Assembly: GCF_900112025.1 (NCBI RefSeq)
Contig: NZ_FOKL01000003.1
Coordinates: 434,001 to 498,000, forward strand
Source of the DNA: Janthinobacterium sp. 344
Lineage (GTDB): Bacteria; Pseudomonadota; Gammaproteobacteria; Burkholderiales; Burkholderiaceae_D
Direction: 5' to 3'
Length of the DNA: 64,000 bases
Shown: piece after piece, positions 47,911 to 56,988 of the stretch
How the letters are laid out: every line of letters begins with the position of its first letter
How positions within the stretch are numbered: position 1 is the stretch's first letter
The notes under the pieces: generated by a model
Told to the model about the DNA's origin: nothing
Databases searched by the model: none
Seen by the model: only the letters and a program-made list of their open reading frames with translations
Position numbers and translations under genes: made by a program

Positions 47911-48986
47911 ATCACCTGGAGCCGTACCCTGCCCCGCGCAGGCAACAACGTTTTTCCATCGGCGAACCGAGCGAGATCGCCGCGGCGCGCCGGGCCGGCA
48001 ACGAGCTGGCGCGCCACATCGGCTTCGACGACGTGCGCACGGGCCAGTTGGCCATCGTCATCAGCGAGGCGGCCACGAATATCGTCAAGCACGCGCGGCA
48101 CGGTGAAATCCTGCTGCGCAAGGTGCTGCGCGGCGGCACCAGCGGCATCGAAGTGCTGGCCATCGACAGCGGCCCCGGCATGGCGAACGTGCGCCAGCAC
48201 ATGCAGGACGGCCATTCCACCACGGGCACGTATGGCGTGGGCCTGGGCGCGATACGCCGATTGAGCCAGGAATTCGACCTGTACACGGCGCCCGGCAAGG
48301 GCACGGCGCTGATGATGGTGATATGGGGACCGCACGCCAGCAGCGCCATCCCCGCCAGCCCGAACTGGCAGATCGGCGCCGTGTGCCTGCCGCTGGCCTC
48401 GGAACACGTGTGCGGCGACGCCTGGAACGTGGTCTGCGAAGGGCATGAACTGAGCCTGATGGTGGCCGATGGCCTGGGCCACGGCCCCCTCGCGGCGCAG
48501 GCGTCGGAGCGGGCCAGCGCGCTGCTGGAAGACAGCTCGCCCGGCCTGCCGCCCCTGCCTGCCCCGTTCATCGATCTGGCCCACGGCGCCCTGCGCGCCA
48601 CGCGCGGCGCGGCGCTGGCCGTGGCGCACATCGACAGCGCGCAGCGCGAGCTGCGCTTCGCCGGCGTGGGCAATATCGCCGCCTGCGCCTTCGATGCCCA
48701 CCAGCGGCGCCATCTGCTGTCGCATAACGGCATCGTCGGCAGCAATCTGCGCAAAGTGCAGGAATTCCGCTATCCATGGCAGCTGGGCACCATGCTGATC
48801 ATGCATTCGGACGGCCTGCACACGCGCTGGGACCTGGAGCAGTATCCGGGCCTGGCGCACTGCCACCCCAGCCTGATCGCCGCCGTGCTGTACCGCGATT
48901 TTTCGCGCGGACGCGACGACGTCACCGTGGTGGTGCTGCGCGAACACGAGGAACATGACGCCGTGGCGGGACAAGACACGGCATGA
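47895..48986 (+). CDS. GHKL ATPase-PP2C fusion (RsbT/RsbX-like)
   Basis: 363 aa. Residues ~15-145: an RsbW/RsbT-type ATPase (SEAATNIVKHARHG, DSGPGM, YGVGLGAIRRLS). Residues ~165-350: an RsbX/SpoIIE-type PP2C phosphatase (GDAWNVV, LMVADGLGHGPLA, HSDGLH, GRDDVTVVVL). The phosphatase should reset phospho-RsbR/RsbS, as RsbX does; the fused ATPase may tether it or act as a second switch. Start codon ATG 47895 lies inside the rsbT end. The usual RsbV/RsbW pair is missing. Confidence 0.85.
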   Translation: MEAVLNHLEPYPAPRRQQRFSIGEPSEIAAARRAGNELARHIGFDDVRTGQLAIVISEAATNIVKHARHGEILLRKVLRGGTSGIEVLAIDSGPGMANVRQHMQDGHSTTGTYGVGLGAIRRLSQEFDLYTAPGKGTALMMVIWGPHASSAIPASPNWQIGAVCLPLASEHVCGDAWNVVCEGHELSLMVADGLGHGPLAAQASERASALLEDSSPGLPPLPAPFIDLAHGALRATRGAALAVAHIDSAQRELRFAGVGNIAACAFDAHQRRHLLSHNGIVGSNLRKVQEFRYPWQLGTMLIMHSDGLHTRWDLEQYPGLAHCHPSLIAAVLYRDFSRGRDDVTVVVLREHEEHDAVAGQDTA

Positions 48987-48999
48987 GGAAAGGTAGCGT

Positions 49000-50823
49000 A
49001 TGACACAACGCATATTGACAGCCAATATCGCCAGCGAACTCGATGTGGTGGGAGCGCGCCAGCGCGCGCGGCAGATCGCGGCCCTGTGCGGCTTCGGCGT
49101 GCAGGACCAGGTGCGCATCGCCACGGCCGTATCGGAACTGGCGCGCAATGTCTACAACTACGCGGGCAGCGGCAAGATCCATTTCGCCATCGATGGCCAG
49201 ACGGCGCCGCAGCTGTTCAGCATCCGCATCGAAGACCAGGGTCCCGGCATCGCCCAGCTTGAGCAGGTGCTGGCCGGCACCTACCGCTCGCAGACGGGCA
49301 TGGGCCTGGGCATCCTGGGCGCGCAGCGCCTGATGGACCGCTGCCACATCCGCAGCGCGCCGGGCGCAGGCACGGAAATCACCCTGCAAAAGCTGTTCCC
49401 GCGCGACGCACCCCTGCTCGACGGGCAAAAGATCGGCGCCCTGGGCGGCAGCCTGCAGGCTTTGCCCTCGGACATCACGGTGGCCGAAGTGCAGCAGCAG
49501 AACCGCGAGCTGCTGGCCACCCTGGACGAGCTGAAAACGCGCCAGGAAGACCTGCTGCAGCTGACGCGCGAACTGGAAGACACCAATCGCGGCGTGGTGG
49601 CCCTGTACGCGGAACTCGATGAAAAAGCCGACCACCTGCGCCGCGCCGACCAGATGAAGTCGCGCTTCCTGTCGAACATGAGCCATGAATTCCGCACGCC
49701 CCTCAGTTCCATCCGCGCCCTGTCCAAGCTGCTGCTGGACCGCGTCGACGGCGAGCTGACGGACGAGCAGGAAAAGCAGGTGCTGTTCATCCTGCAGGGC
49801 GCCGTCAGCCTGAGCGACCTGGTGAACGACTTGCTGGACCTGGCCAAGATCGAGGCGGGCAAGGTCGACGTGCACGCCAACAGCTTCCAGGTGGCCGACC
49901 TGTTCAGCGCCCTGCGCGGCATGCTGCGCCCGCTGCTGGTGTCCGAGTCGCTGACGCTGACCTTCATCGCTCCCGATCCGGCCCTGCACATCCACACGGA
50001 CGAAGGCAAGCTGTCGCAAATCCTGCGCAACTTCATCTCCAACGCCCTCAAGTTCACGGAAGCGGGCGCCATCATCGTCAGCGCCACGCCGCTGCCGGAG
50101 CGGGACGCGATCCGCTTTTCCGTCTCCGACACGGGCCTGGGCATCGCCGACGACGACGTGCAGGTGATCTTCGAGGAATTCAGCCAGGTGGAAAACCACA
50201 TGCAGCGCAAGGTCAGGGGCACTGGACTGGGCCTGCCCCTGTGCCGCAACCTGGCGACCCTGCTCAATGGCACGGTGGAGGTGCAAAGCACCCCGGGCAA
50301 GGGTTCGCTGTTTTCCGTCGTCCTGCCCGTCAGCTACCAGGCGCCCGAAGGCAGCCAGTCGCCGTGCGCGCCTGCCAACGACAATGGCAACGACCAGCGC
50401 ATCCCCGTGCTGGTGGTGGAAGACAACCCGCCCATCCGCCTGCTGTACGAGAAATTTTTGGCCGGCAGCGAATTTCGCGTGGTGGCCGCGCGCAGCGTGC
50501 GCGAAGCGCAGGAGCGCTGGGAACAGCAGCGCCCCGCCGCCGTCATCCTCGACATCCTGCTGCACGGCGAAAATGCCTGGCACTGGCTGGCGGAACTGAA
50601 AAACGACCCGCTGCGGCGCCAGGTGCCCGTCATCGTCGCCACCGAGATCGACGACAAGCGCAAGGGCCTGGCGCTGGGCGCGGACGCGTATTACGTCAAG
50701 CCCCTGCTGCGCCAGCAACTGCTGTCGACCCTGCGCGCGCTGATCGGCCACACCCACCACCGGCAAGAGCCGGCACCGCCGCAAGGCACCACCACCAGGG
50801 ATAATGCGCATGCTACCGGATAA
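49000..50823 (+). CDS. RsbT-like ATPase/histidine kinase/receiver fusion
   Basis: 607 aa. Residues 1-135: an RsbT-like ATPase (SELARNVYNYAGSGK, DQGPGI, GMGLGILGAQRL). Residues ~165-215: coiled coil. Residues ~218-450: HisKA with FLSNMSHEFRTPLSSIR and an HATPase (NALKFTEAG, DTGLGIA, GTGLGLPLC). Residues ~470-590: a receiver (VLVVEDNPP; ILDILLHGENAW; KPLLRQQ). It appears to replace the partner-switch target of RsbT with a two-component kinase. GGTAGCG precedes the ATG. Its end overlaps the next gene by 20 bases. Confidence 0.88.
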   Translation: MTQRILTANIASELDVVGARQRARQIAALCGFGVQDQVRIATAVSELARNVYNYAGSGKIHFAIDGQTAPQLFSIRIEDQGPGIAQLEQVLAGTYRSQTGMGLGILGAQRLMDRCHIRSAPGAGTEITLQKLFPRDAPLLDGQKIGALGGSLQALPSDITVAEVQQQNRELLATLDELKTRQEDLLQLTRELEDTNRGVVALYAELDEKADHLRRADQMKSRFLSNMSHEFRTPLSSIRALSKLLLDRVDGELTDEQEKQVLFILQGAVSLSDLVNDLLDLAKIEAGKVDVHANSFQVADLFSALRGMLRPLLVSESLTLTFIAPDPALHIHTDEGKLSQILRNFISNALKFTEAGAIIVSATPLPERDAIRFSVSDTGLGIADDDVQVIFEEFSQVENHMQRKVRGTGLGLPLCRNLATLLNGTVEVQSTPGKGSLFSVVLPVSYQAPEGSQSPCAPANDNGNDQRIPVLVVEDNPPIRLLYEKFLAGSEFRVVAARSVREAQERWEQQRPAAVILDILLHGENAWHWLAELKNDPLRRQVPVIVATEIDDKRKGLALGADAYYVKPLLRQQLLSTLRALIGHTHHRQEPAPPQGTTTRDNAHATG

Positions 50824-52324
50824 CAACAGCGATGCTCTGATCCTCAACGTCGATGACAGCGACGGCGCACGCTACGCCAAGTCGCGCATCCTCACGCGCG
50901 CCGGCTTCAAGGTGATCGAGGCCTCGAATGGCGGCGACGCGCTGCTGCGCGCGCGCCAGGACCGCCCCAACCTGATCCTGCTCGACGTCAAGCTGCCCGA
51001 CATCAACGGCCTCGAAGTGTGTCGCCAATTGAAAGGCGGCGCCGAGACGAACACCATCCTGGTGCTGCAAACGTCGGCCTCGTGCATCGGCACGGCCGAC
51101 AAGATCCGCGCCCTCGACGGCGGCGCCGACAATTATCTGGTCGAACCGATCGAGGCGGACGAACTGATCGCCAACGTGCGGGCGCTGCTGCGCCTGGGCC
51201 AGGTCGAGCGCGAACTGCGCGAAGTCGACCGCCGCAAGGACGAATTCCTCGCCACCCTGGCGCATGAACTGCGCAATCCGCTCGGCCCCATCCGCACGGC
51301 GCTGGCCCTGCTGTGCAAGCTCGATCCCGTCGTGCCGGCCATGCAGGACAACGCGCGCCGCACCATCGCCCGCCACACCGACCACCTGGTGCGCCTGGTG
51401 GACGACCTGCTCGACGTGTCGCGCATTTCGCTGGGCAAGATCTCGCTGCAGTGGGAAAGCGTGAGCCTGGCCAGCGTGATCCGCAGCGCGCTGGAAACGA
51501 GCTCGCACAGCATCGAGGCGCGCGGCCATGCGATCGACATCGACCTGCCCAAGGAGGAACTGTGGGTCTGCGGCGACGCCGTGCGCCTGTCGCAGATCGT
51601 CGCCAACCTGCTGCTCAACGCGGCCAAGTTCACGGCGCCGGGCGGGCGCATCGCCATCGGCGCCGCGCGCGACGGCGACAACGTGCGCATACGCCTCGCC
51701 GACAATGGCATCGGCATCGCCGCGACCAGCATCGACAGCATCTTCGGCCTGTTCGCGCAGAGCGGCCATTCGCCGGACCGGGTGCAGGATGGCCTGGGCA
51801 TCGGCCTGTCGCTGGTGCGCACCCTGGTGGAACTGCACGGCGGCCAGGTCAGCGTCAGCAGCCCCGGCGTGGGGCTGGGCAGTACCTTCGAGGTCCATCT
51901 GCCGCTCGACGCCAACGTGCCCTTGCCCGCCGCCGCGCCGGCGCCGGCGGCCGACGGCAGCAGCCAGCGCGTCCTCGTCGTCGACGACAACAGCGATGCG
52001 GCCGACACGCTGGCCGAACTGCTGGAAATGTACGGCCACACGGTGCGCACGGCCTACACGGGCGCGCAAGCCACCGAACGCACGCTGGAATTCAAGCCCG
52101 ACATCGTCTTCCTCGACATCGGCCTGCCCGACATGAGCGGCTACGAGGTGGCCGTCAAATTGCGCCAGCTGCCGATCCCGCAACAGTTCCTGCTCGTCGC
52201 GCTGACGGGCTACGGCCAGGAACACGACCGGCAGTCGGCGCTGGCGGCGGGTTTCAACGAACACTTTGCCAAGCCTGTCGACTTCGGCAAGCTCGCCGCA
52301 TTGGGACTGCATATCGGCCAGTAA
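50804..52324 (+). CDS. Receiver-histidine kinase-receiver protein
   Basis: 506 aa. N-terminal receiver (LILNVDDSDGARYA; LILLDVKLPDINGLE), kinase core with FLATLAHELRNPLGPIR, NAAKFTAPGG, DNGIGIA and DGLGIGLSLV, and a C-terminal receiver (VLVVDDNSDAADTL; VFLDIGLPDMSGYE; HFAKPVD). No DNA-binding or enzyme output domain, so the final effector must lie elsewhere. Overlaps the upstream gene by 20 bases; last gene of the stressosome operon. Confidence 0.88.
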   Translation: MRMLPDNNSDALILNVDDSDGARYAKSRILTRAGFKVIEASNGGDALLRARQDRPNLILLDVKLPDINGLEVCRQLKGGAETNTILVLQTSASCIGTADKIRALDGGADNYLVEPIEADELIANVRALLRLGQVERELREVDRRKDEFLATLAHELRNPLGPIRTALALLCKLDPVVPAMQDNARRTIARHTDHLVRLVDDLLDVSRISLGKISLQWESVSLASVIRSALETSSHSIEARGHAIDIDLPKEELWVCGDAVRLSQIVANLLLNAAKFTAPGGRIAIGAARDGDNVRIRLADNGIGIAATSIDSIFGLFAQSGHSPDRVQDGLGIGLSLVRTLVELHGGQVSVSSPGVGLGSTFEVHLPLDANVPLPAAAPAPAADGSSQRVLVVDDNSDAADTLAELLEMYGHTVRTAYTGAQATERTLEFKPDIVFLDIGLPDMSGYEVAVKLRQLPIPQQFLLVALTGYGQEHDRQSALAAGFNEHFAKPVDFGKLAALGLHIGQ

Positions 52325-52368
52325 TGCCCGTCCCGTGGCGCGCCTGGTTTTTTATATAACGCTTCGGC

Positions 52369-52401
52369 TATAATCGGGCCGTGCGAAACGCGACAGTTTC
52401 G
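52369..52401 (+). promoter_or_regulatory. -10 element and hairpin before binding-protein gene
   Basis: A perfect TATAAT (52369-52374) lies 62 bases before the ATG; the -35 is weak. A 6-bp inverted repeat CGAAAC/GTTTCG (52384-52401) follows the expected start site and may be an operator or leader hairpin. Confidence 0.4.
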
Positions 52402-52435
52402 GGACACCTGGGATGATCAATTGCAGCTTCAACCG

Positions 52436-53272
52436 ATGTACGATGGCGTCCTTGCGCCTGCTCCGGGGCGCCGCCACCGCCGTGCGTGGCCGCTGGCCGC
52501 CGCGCTGGCCGCCGCGGCCCTGCTATGCGCGGCGCCCGCCGGCGCCGACGATACGCTGCCGGCCCGGCTGGTATGCCATGACGATGTCTTCGTGCCCTAC
52601 TTCATGCAGAACCAGGGACGCATCGAGGGCTTGAATGTGGATGTGCTGCGCGAGGCCGCATCGCGCCTGGGCATCGCCATCGAATTTCGCGCCATGCCAT
52701 GGCGGCGCCTGGAAAGTGAACTGGCCAGGCCGCAGGGCACGGTCGATTGCGCCTTTGCCATGAGCCGCACGCCGGCGCGCGAGCAGTACCTGGAATTTGG
52801 CAAGGTGCCCTTGCAGCCGACCGAGTATGCGCTGTTCGTGCGCCAGGCCGGTGCTTCGGCGGCCGTGAGCAGGCTCGATGACCTGGCAGGCAAGGTGATC
52901 GGCGTGCGCGCGGGCTTTCGCCTGCCCGAGGCCATTGCCAGCGGCGCCGCGCAAGGCCGCTGGAGCATCGCCGAAGTGCCGACGGACGCCGCCAATTTCC
53001 AGAAACTGGCGCTGCGCCGCATCGACGCCGTGCTGGCGGACGGCGTCGTCGGCCAGTACACGGTGAAGCAGCTGAAACTGGAGGGCATCGCGCGCGTGGC
53101 GACACCCGCCTCCCCATCCATGCGCTTCGATACCTATATCGTGTTTCGCAAGAACGCGGCATCGCCGGCGCTGGCCGCCGCCTTCGACCGCGCGTTCCGG
53201 CGCATGCGCCAGGATGGCAGTTTCGCGCGCATCACTTCCGCCTATCTGGGCACCCCACTTCTGGAACCATGA
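52436..53272 (+). CDS. Periplasmic amino-acid-type substrate-binding protein
   Basis: 278 aa from ATG 52436; TTG 52421 would add five residues. Signal peptide (RRAWPLAAALAAAALLCAAPAGA), then an SBP_bac_3 fold (FVPYFMQNQGRIEGLNVDVLREAASRLGIAIEFRAMPWRRL and DLAGKVIGVRAGF). No ABC permease or ATPase nearby, so a lone binding protein, as often seen in this group. Stop is one base from the next gene. Confidence 0.82.
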   Translation: MYDGVLAPAPGRRHRRAWPLAAALAAAALLCAAPAGADDTLPARLVCHDDVFVPYFMQNQGRIEGLNVDVLREAASRLGIAIEFRAMPWRRLESELARPQGTVDCAFAMSRTPAREQYLEFGKVPLQPTEYALFVRQAGASAAVSRLDDLAGKVIGVRAGFRLPEAIASGAAQGRWSIAEVPTDAANFQKLALRRIDAVLADGVVGQYTVKQLKLEGIARVATPASPSMRFDTYIVFRKNAASPALAAAFDRAFRRMRQDGSFARITSAYLGTPLLEP

Positions 53273-53273
53273 C

Positions 53274-54395
53274 ATGAAAACCCGCACGCCCCTGCTGCGC
53301 ATCACCATGATACTCGGCGCCCTGCACGCCCTGCTGGGCTGGCTGCTGCTGCCGGCGCTGCCCGTCGGCCTGGCTGGCTGGCTGCTGGGCGGCCTGGTCT
53401 TGCTGGCCTCGACCATGCTGATGCCGATGACGATCTTTGCCCGCGCCGTCACCCATGACGGGCGCCTGGCCGACCGCCTGAGCTGGGCCGGCTCGCTGTG
53501 CATGGGCTTTTTTTCCTCGCTGTTCGTGCTCACGCTGCTGCGCGCCCTGCTGATGCTGATTCCCACCCTGCGCCCGCACGCGCAGGCGTCCGCCGTGGCC
53601 GTCCTGCTCCTGGCGCTGCTGGCCACCGTCGTCGGCTTCATCAATGCCCGCAAGGTGGCGCGCGTGCGCGAAGTCACCGTGCCGATCGCCGGCCTGCCGG
53701 CCGCCCTGCACAATTTCACCATCGTGCAACTGAGCGACATCCACGTGGGCGCCACCATCAAGCGCGCCTACGTGGAGGCCATCGTCGCGCGCGCCAACGG
53801 CCTGCAGGCGGACATCATCGCCATCACGGGCGACGTCGTCGACGGCACGGTGGAGCAACTGGGCAGTCACACGGCGCCGCTGGGCGAGCTGCGCGCGCGC
53901 CATGGCGTGTTTCTGGTGACGGGCAACCACGAATACTATTCGGGCGCCGCGCCGTGGGTGGCGCAATTTCGCCGCCTGGGCTTGCGCGTGCTGATGAACG
54001 AGCACGCCGTGCTGGAGCACGATGGCGCGCGCCTGGCCCTGGCCGGCGTCACCGACTTCAATGCGGCCGCCTTCGATCCGGCGCAGGCGAGCGACCCGCA
54101 AGGCGCCATCGCCGGCGCGCCGGCCGGCATTCCCCGCATCCTGCTGGCGCACCAGCCGCGCAGCGCGTCCGAGGCGGAAGCGGCCGGCTACGACCTGCAA
54201 CTGTCCGGCCACACGCATGGCGGCCAGTTCTGGCCCTGGAATCTGTTCGTGCCGCTGCAGCAGCCCTACGTGGCGGGCCTGCACCGGCAAGGCCGCCTGT
54301 GGATTTACGTCAGCCGCGGCACGGGCTACTGGGGCCCGCCGAAACGTATCGGCGCGCCGGCGGAGATTACGCGACTCAGGCTGGTGGCGGCGTAA
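53274..54395 (+). CDS. Membrane metallophosphoesterase (YaeI-like)
   Basis: 373 aa. Four N-terminal membrane helices (~1-130), then a calcineurin-like domain with the full metal set: LSDIHVGATI, ITGDVVDG, TGNHEYYSG and LSGHTHGGQFWPW. Similar proteins (E. coli YaeI, LpxH-like relatives) cleave lipid- or nucleotide-linked phosphate; the substrate is not known. Starts one base after the binding-protein gene. Confidence 0.85.
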   Translation: MKTRTPLLRITMILGALHALLGWLLLPALPVGLAGWLLGGLVLLASTMLMPMTIFARAVTHDGRLADRLSWAGSLCMGFFSSLFVLTLLRALLMLIPTLRPHAQASAVAVLLLALLATVVGFINARKVARVREVTVPIAGLPAALHNFTIVQLSDIHVGATIKRAYVEAIVARANGLQADIIAITGDVVDGTVEQLGSHTAPLGELRARHGVFLVTGNHEYYSGAAPWVAQFRRLGLRVLMNEHAVLEHDGARLALAGVTDFNAAAFDPAQASDPQGAIAGAPAGIPRILLAHQPRSASEAEAAGYDLQLSGHTHGGQFWPWNLFVPLQQPYVAGLHRQGRLWIYVSRGTGYWGPPKRIGAPAEITRLRLVAA

Positions 54396-54397
54396 GC

Positions 54398-55153
54398 CTA
54401 TTGCGCCCAGCTGGCCATCCACGCCTCGTAACGCGCCACCACGGCCGGCGGATTCAAACGCGCCAGCGCGCCTCCTTCCACCGGCTCGCTGTCGCTGACC
54501 TCGAACAGCAGCACGCTCCCGTCGCGCTGCGCGCCCGTGCCGAGGATGCCTTCCGTGTCGAGCCGCGCCAGCGCCGCGATGCAGGCGTCGAACACGCCGC
54601 TGCGGAAGGTGGCGAAGTCCACGTCGAACGGCAGCTCGCGGTGCGCCTGCAGCAGCAAGCGGTAGGCGCTGTCGAAATACGCGCCACCGTCGTCGAACGC
54701 CCACTCGGCCGGATTCCACAGCATCTCTTCGCCGTATTCCGAGGCGGCCAGCGCCTCGCGGCTGTTCGCCATGCATGCTATCGTCATGGCGCTGTCGTCG
54801 CTCACCAGCGCGAACGCGTCGATGTGCTGGTCCGGATGCGCGCGGCGCACGGCCGCGACAGCCAGGCGCGCGGCATCCGTCACCAGGGTTTGCAGCAGCG
54901 CGAAATCGAACACGGCCGGGTCGATCAGACTTGCGCGCGCCAGCACATGGCCATCGGCCAGCGCGGCCTGGCAATGCGCCAGGTAGGCGGCGTGCGCCGC
55001 GGCTGCGCTGGCGTAGTCCTTGCGCGCCGCCTCCCCCCAGGTCATGGCGGCGCCGCTGGCCGTCCAGACGGTCGTGCCGAACACGCGCGCTTCCTGGAAG
55101 CGGGCCGGCTGGTCGCCGTCGAAGGTATAGAACAGGCTGTAGTTGCTATGCAT
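54398..55153 (-). CDS. WGR-like plus DUF4303-like protein
   Basis: 251 aa, soluble. The first ~70 residues (YTFDGDQPARFQEARVFGTTVW then MTWGEAARKDYASAAAAHAAYL) resemble a WGR domain, the rest (HIDAFALVSDDSAMTIACMANS; EMLWNPAEWAFDDGGAYF) a DUF4303 domain. WGR domains bind nucleic-acid ends; DUF4303 is often in polymorphic-toxin immunity neighbourhoods. No toxin gene is adjacent. Function unknown. Confidence 0.55.
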   Translation of the reverse strand: MHSNYSLFYTFDGDQPARFQEARVFGTTVWTASGAAMTWGEAARKDYASAAAAHAAYLAHCQAALADGHVLARASLIDPAVFDFALLQTLVTDAARLAVAAVRRAHPDQHIDAFALVSDDSAMTIACMANSREALAASEYGEEMLWNPAEWAFDDGGAYFDSAYRLLLQAHRELPFDVDFATFRSGVFDACIAALARLDTEGILGTGAQRDGSVLLFEVSDSEPVEGGALARLNPPAVVARYEAWMASWAQ

Positions 55154-55169
55154 GGCAATGATTTCTCGT

Positions 55170-56093
55170 TTAATCGGGCCGCACCTGCGCGGCGAAATCG
55201 CGCTGGCGGAACTGCTCCAGCAGGAAATCGACGAACACGCGCGTCTTCGCGGGCAGCAGCTTCTTGCTGGGATAGTACACGGACAGGGGGCCGGAATCGG
55301 CATGCCAGCCGGGCAGCAAGCGGATCAGCGCGCCGCTGCGCAAATGCGCCAGCGCGTGCGGCATGGGCAGCAGCGCCACGCCGACGCCCAGGATGGCCGC
55401 CTGCGCCATCGCCTCCGGGTCGTCGAAGATGGCGCGCGGGCGCGATTCGGCCACGCCTTCGCCGCCCTGGCCATCGCGCAGTATCCAGCTGCGCAAGCGC
55501 CCGCTGCCGGCCGAACGGCGCACCACGCCATCGAATTGCGCCAGCTCCGATGGATGCGCGGGCATGGCCTTGCCCTGCATGAAGGCGGGCGACGCCGTGG
55601 CGACGATGTGGGCGTGTCCCAGTTCGCGCGCCACCACGCCGGGCGTCAGCTCGATGCCGCCGCCGATGGCGACGTCAAAGCCTTCGCCGATCAGGTCCAC
55701 CTGGCGGTTGTCGAAATGGCAGTCGGGGACCACGCCCGGATAGCGCGCGATGAACTCGCCCAGCAAGGGCACCACGTAACTGCGGCCGAACGACGGCGCC
55801 AGGCTGATTTTCAAGACGCCGGCCGGCTGGCCGCCCTCTTCCGCCACGCCGGCGATGGCCTCCTGCAGGGTGGACAGGGCTCCGCCTATCTGCTGCAGGA
55901 AGCGCTCGCCCCCTTCCGTCAGGGTCAGGCGGCGCGTGCTGCGCTGGAACAGCCGCAGTCCCAGGCCCGCTTCCAGGCGCGCCACGTTCTTGCTGACGGC
56001 GGCCGGCGTCTGTCCCAGGCGGCGCGCGGCCGCCGAAAAGCTGCCCAGCTCGGCCGACAGCACGAATGATGGCAAGTGATTGAATGCGTCCAT
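55170..56093 (-). CDS. LysR-family transcriptional regulator
   Basis: 307 aa. Winged helix at the N-terminus (FVLSAELGSFSAAARRLGQTPAAVSKNVARLEAGLG) and a two-lobe effector domain of the CrgA-like subgroup. Divergent from the SDR gene across 122 bases, its most likely target. Confidence 0.9.
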   Translation of the reverse strand: MDAFNHLPSFVLSAELGSFSAAARRLGQTPAAVSKNVARLEAGLGLRLFQRSTRRLTLTEGGERFLQQIGGALSTLQEAIAGVAEEGGQPAGVLKISLAPSFGRSYVVPLLGEFIARYPGVVPDCHFDNRQVDLIGEGFDVAIGGGIELTPGVVARELGHAHIVATASPAFMQGKAMPAHPSELAQFDGVVRRSAGSGRLRSWILRDGQGGEGVAESRPRAIFDDPEAMAQAAILGVGVALLPMPHALAHLRSGALIRLLPGWHADSGPLSVYYPSKKLLPAKTRVFVDFLLEQFRQRDFAAQVRPD

Positions 56094-56215
56094 GCCCTAT
56101 TCTACCCGCGTATTTGATCCGAATGGTTGAAAGTGATTGTAGCGATTCATGGCTAGTGCCGCAGGAATGAAAGGCAGATACTGAGCTTCTCGACTCCTCA
56201 CACAGAAAGCCCATC

Positions 56216-56986
56216 ATGCAAACCGCCACCAGCAGCACCACCGCCACCCAGCCACTGCACGACAAGATCGCGTTTGTGACGGGCGGCTCGCGCGGCATCG
56301 GCGCCGCCATCGTCCAGCGCCTGGCGCGCCAGGGCGCCACCGTCGTCTTCACGTATCAACATTCCGCCGCCGAAGCGCAGGCGCTGTCGGCGACAGTGGA
56401 AGCGGCGGGCGGCAAGGCCCTGGGCGTGCAGGCCGATGCGGCAGACGCCGCCGTGTTGACGGCGGCCATCGCCAAGGTGGCGGCGCAGTTCGGCCGGATC
56501 GATATCCTCGTCAACAACGCGGGCGTATTCCTGCCCGGCGCCATCGACGATTTTTCGCTGGAAGACTTCGACAAGACCGTGGCCGTCAACGTGCGCGCCG
56601 TGTTCGTCGCCATCAAGGCGGCCGTGGCGCACATGCAGACGGGCGGACGCATCATCAACATCGGCAGCACGAATGCGCACCGCATGCCGTTCGGCGGCGC
56701 GGCCGCGTATGCCATGAGCAAATCGGCGCTGAGCGGCCTGACGCAAGGCCTGTCGCGCGACCTGGGGCCGCGCGGCATCACCATCAACAACGTGGAACCG
56801 GGCCCCGTCGCCACGGACATGAACCCGCCGACGGGCGATTTCGCCGACCTGATGCATGGCCTGATGGCGCTGCCCCGCCACGGCACGGCCGAAGAAATCG
56901 CCGGCATGGTGGCCTACCTGGCCAGCGACGAGGCGGCCTTCGTCACGGGCGCCGGACTGAAGATCGACGGCGGCTTCGCGGCGTAA
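56216..56986 (+). CDS. SDR-family oxidoreductase
   Basis: 256 aa classical short-chain dehydrogenase. Cofactor motif TGGSRGIGAAI near residue 22, NNAG at ~98, catalytic YAMSK and Ser in NIGSTNAH, C-terminal VTGAGLKIDGGFAA. Resembles 3-oxoacyl-ACP reductase/quinone-type SDRs; substrate not deducible. Divergent from a LysR regulator. Followed by a terminator-repeat. Confidence 0.9.
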   Translation: MQTATSSTTATQPLHDKIAFVTGGSRGIGAAIVQRLARQGATVVFTYQHSAAEAQALSATVEAAGGKALGVQADAADAAVLTAAIAKVAAQFGRIDILVNNAGVFLPGAIDDFSLEDFDKTVAVNVRAVFVAIKAAVAHMQTGGRIINIGSTNAHRMPFGGAAAYAMSKSALSGLTQGLSRDLGPRGITINNVEPGPVATDMNPPTGDFADLMHGLMALPRHGTAEEIAGMVAYLASDEAAFVTGAGLKIDGGFAA

Positions 56987-56988
56987 AC

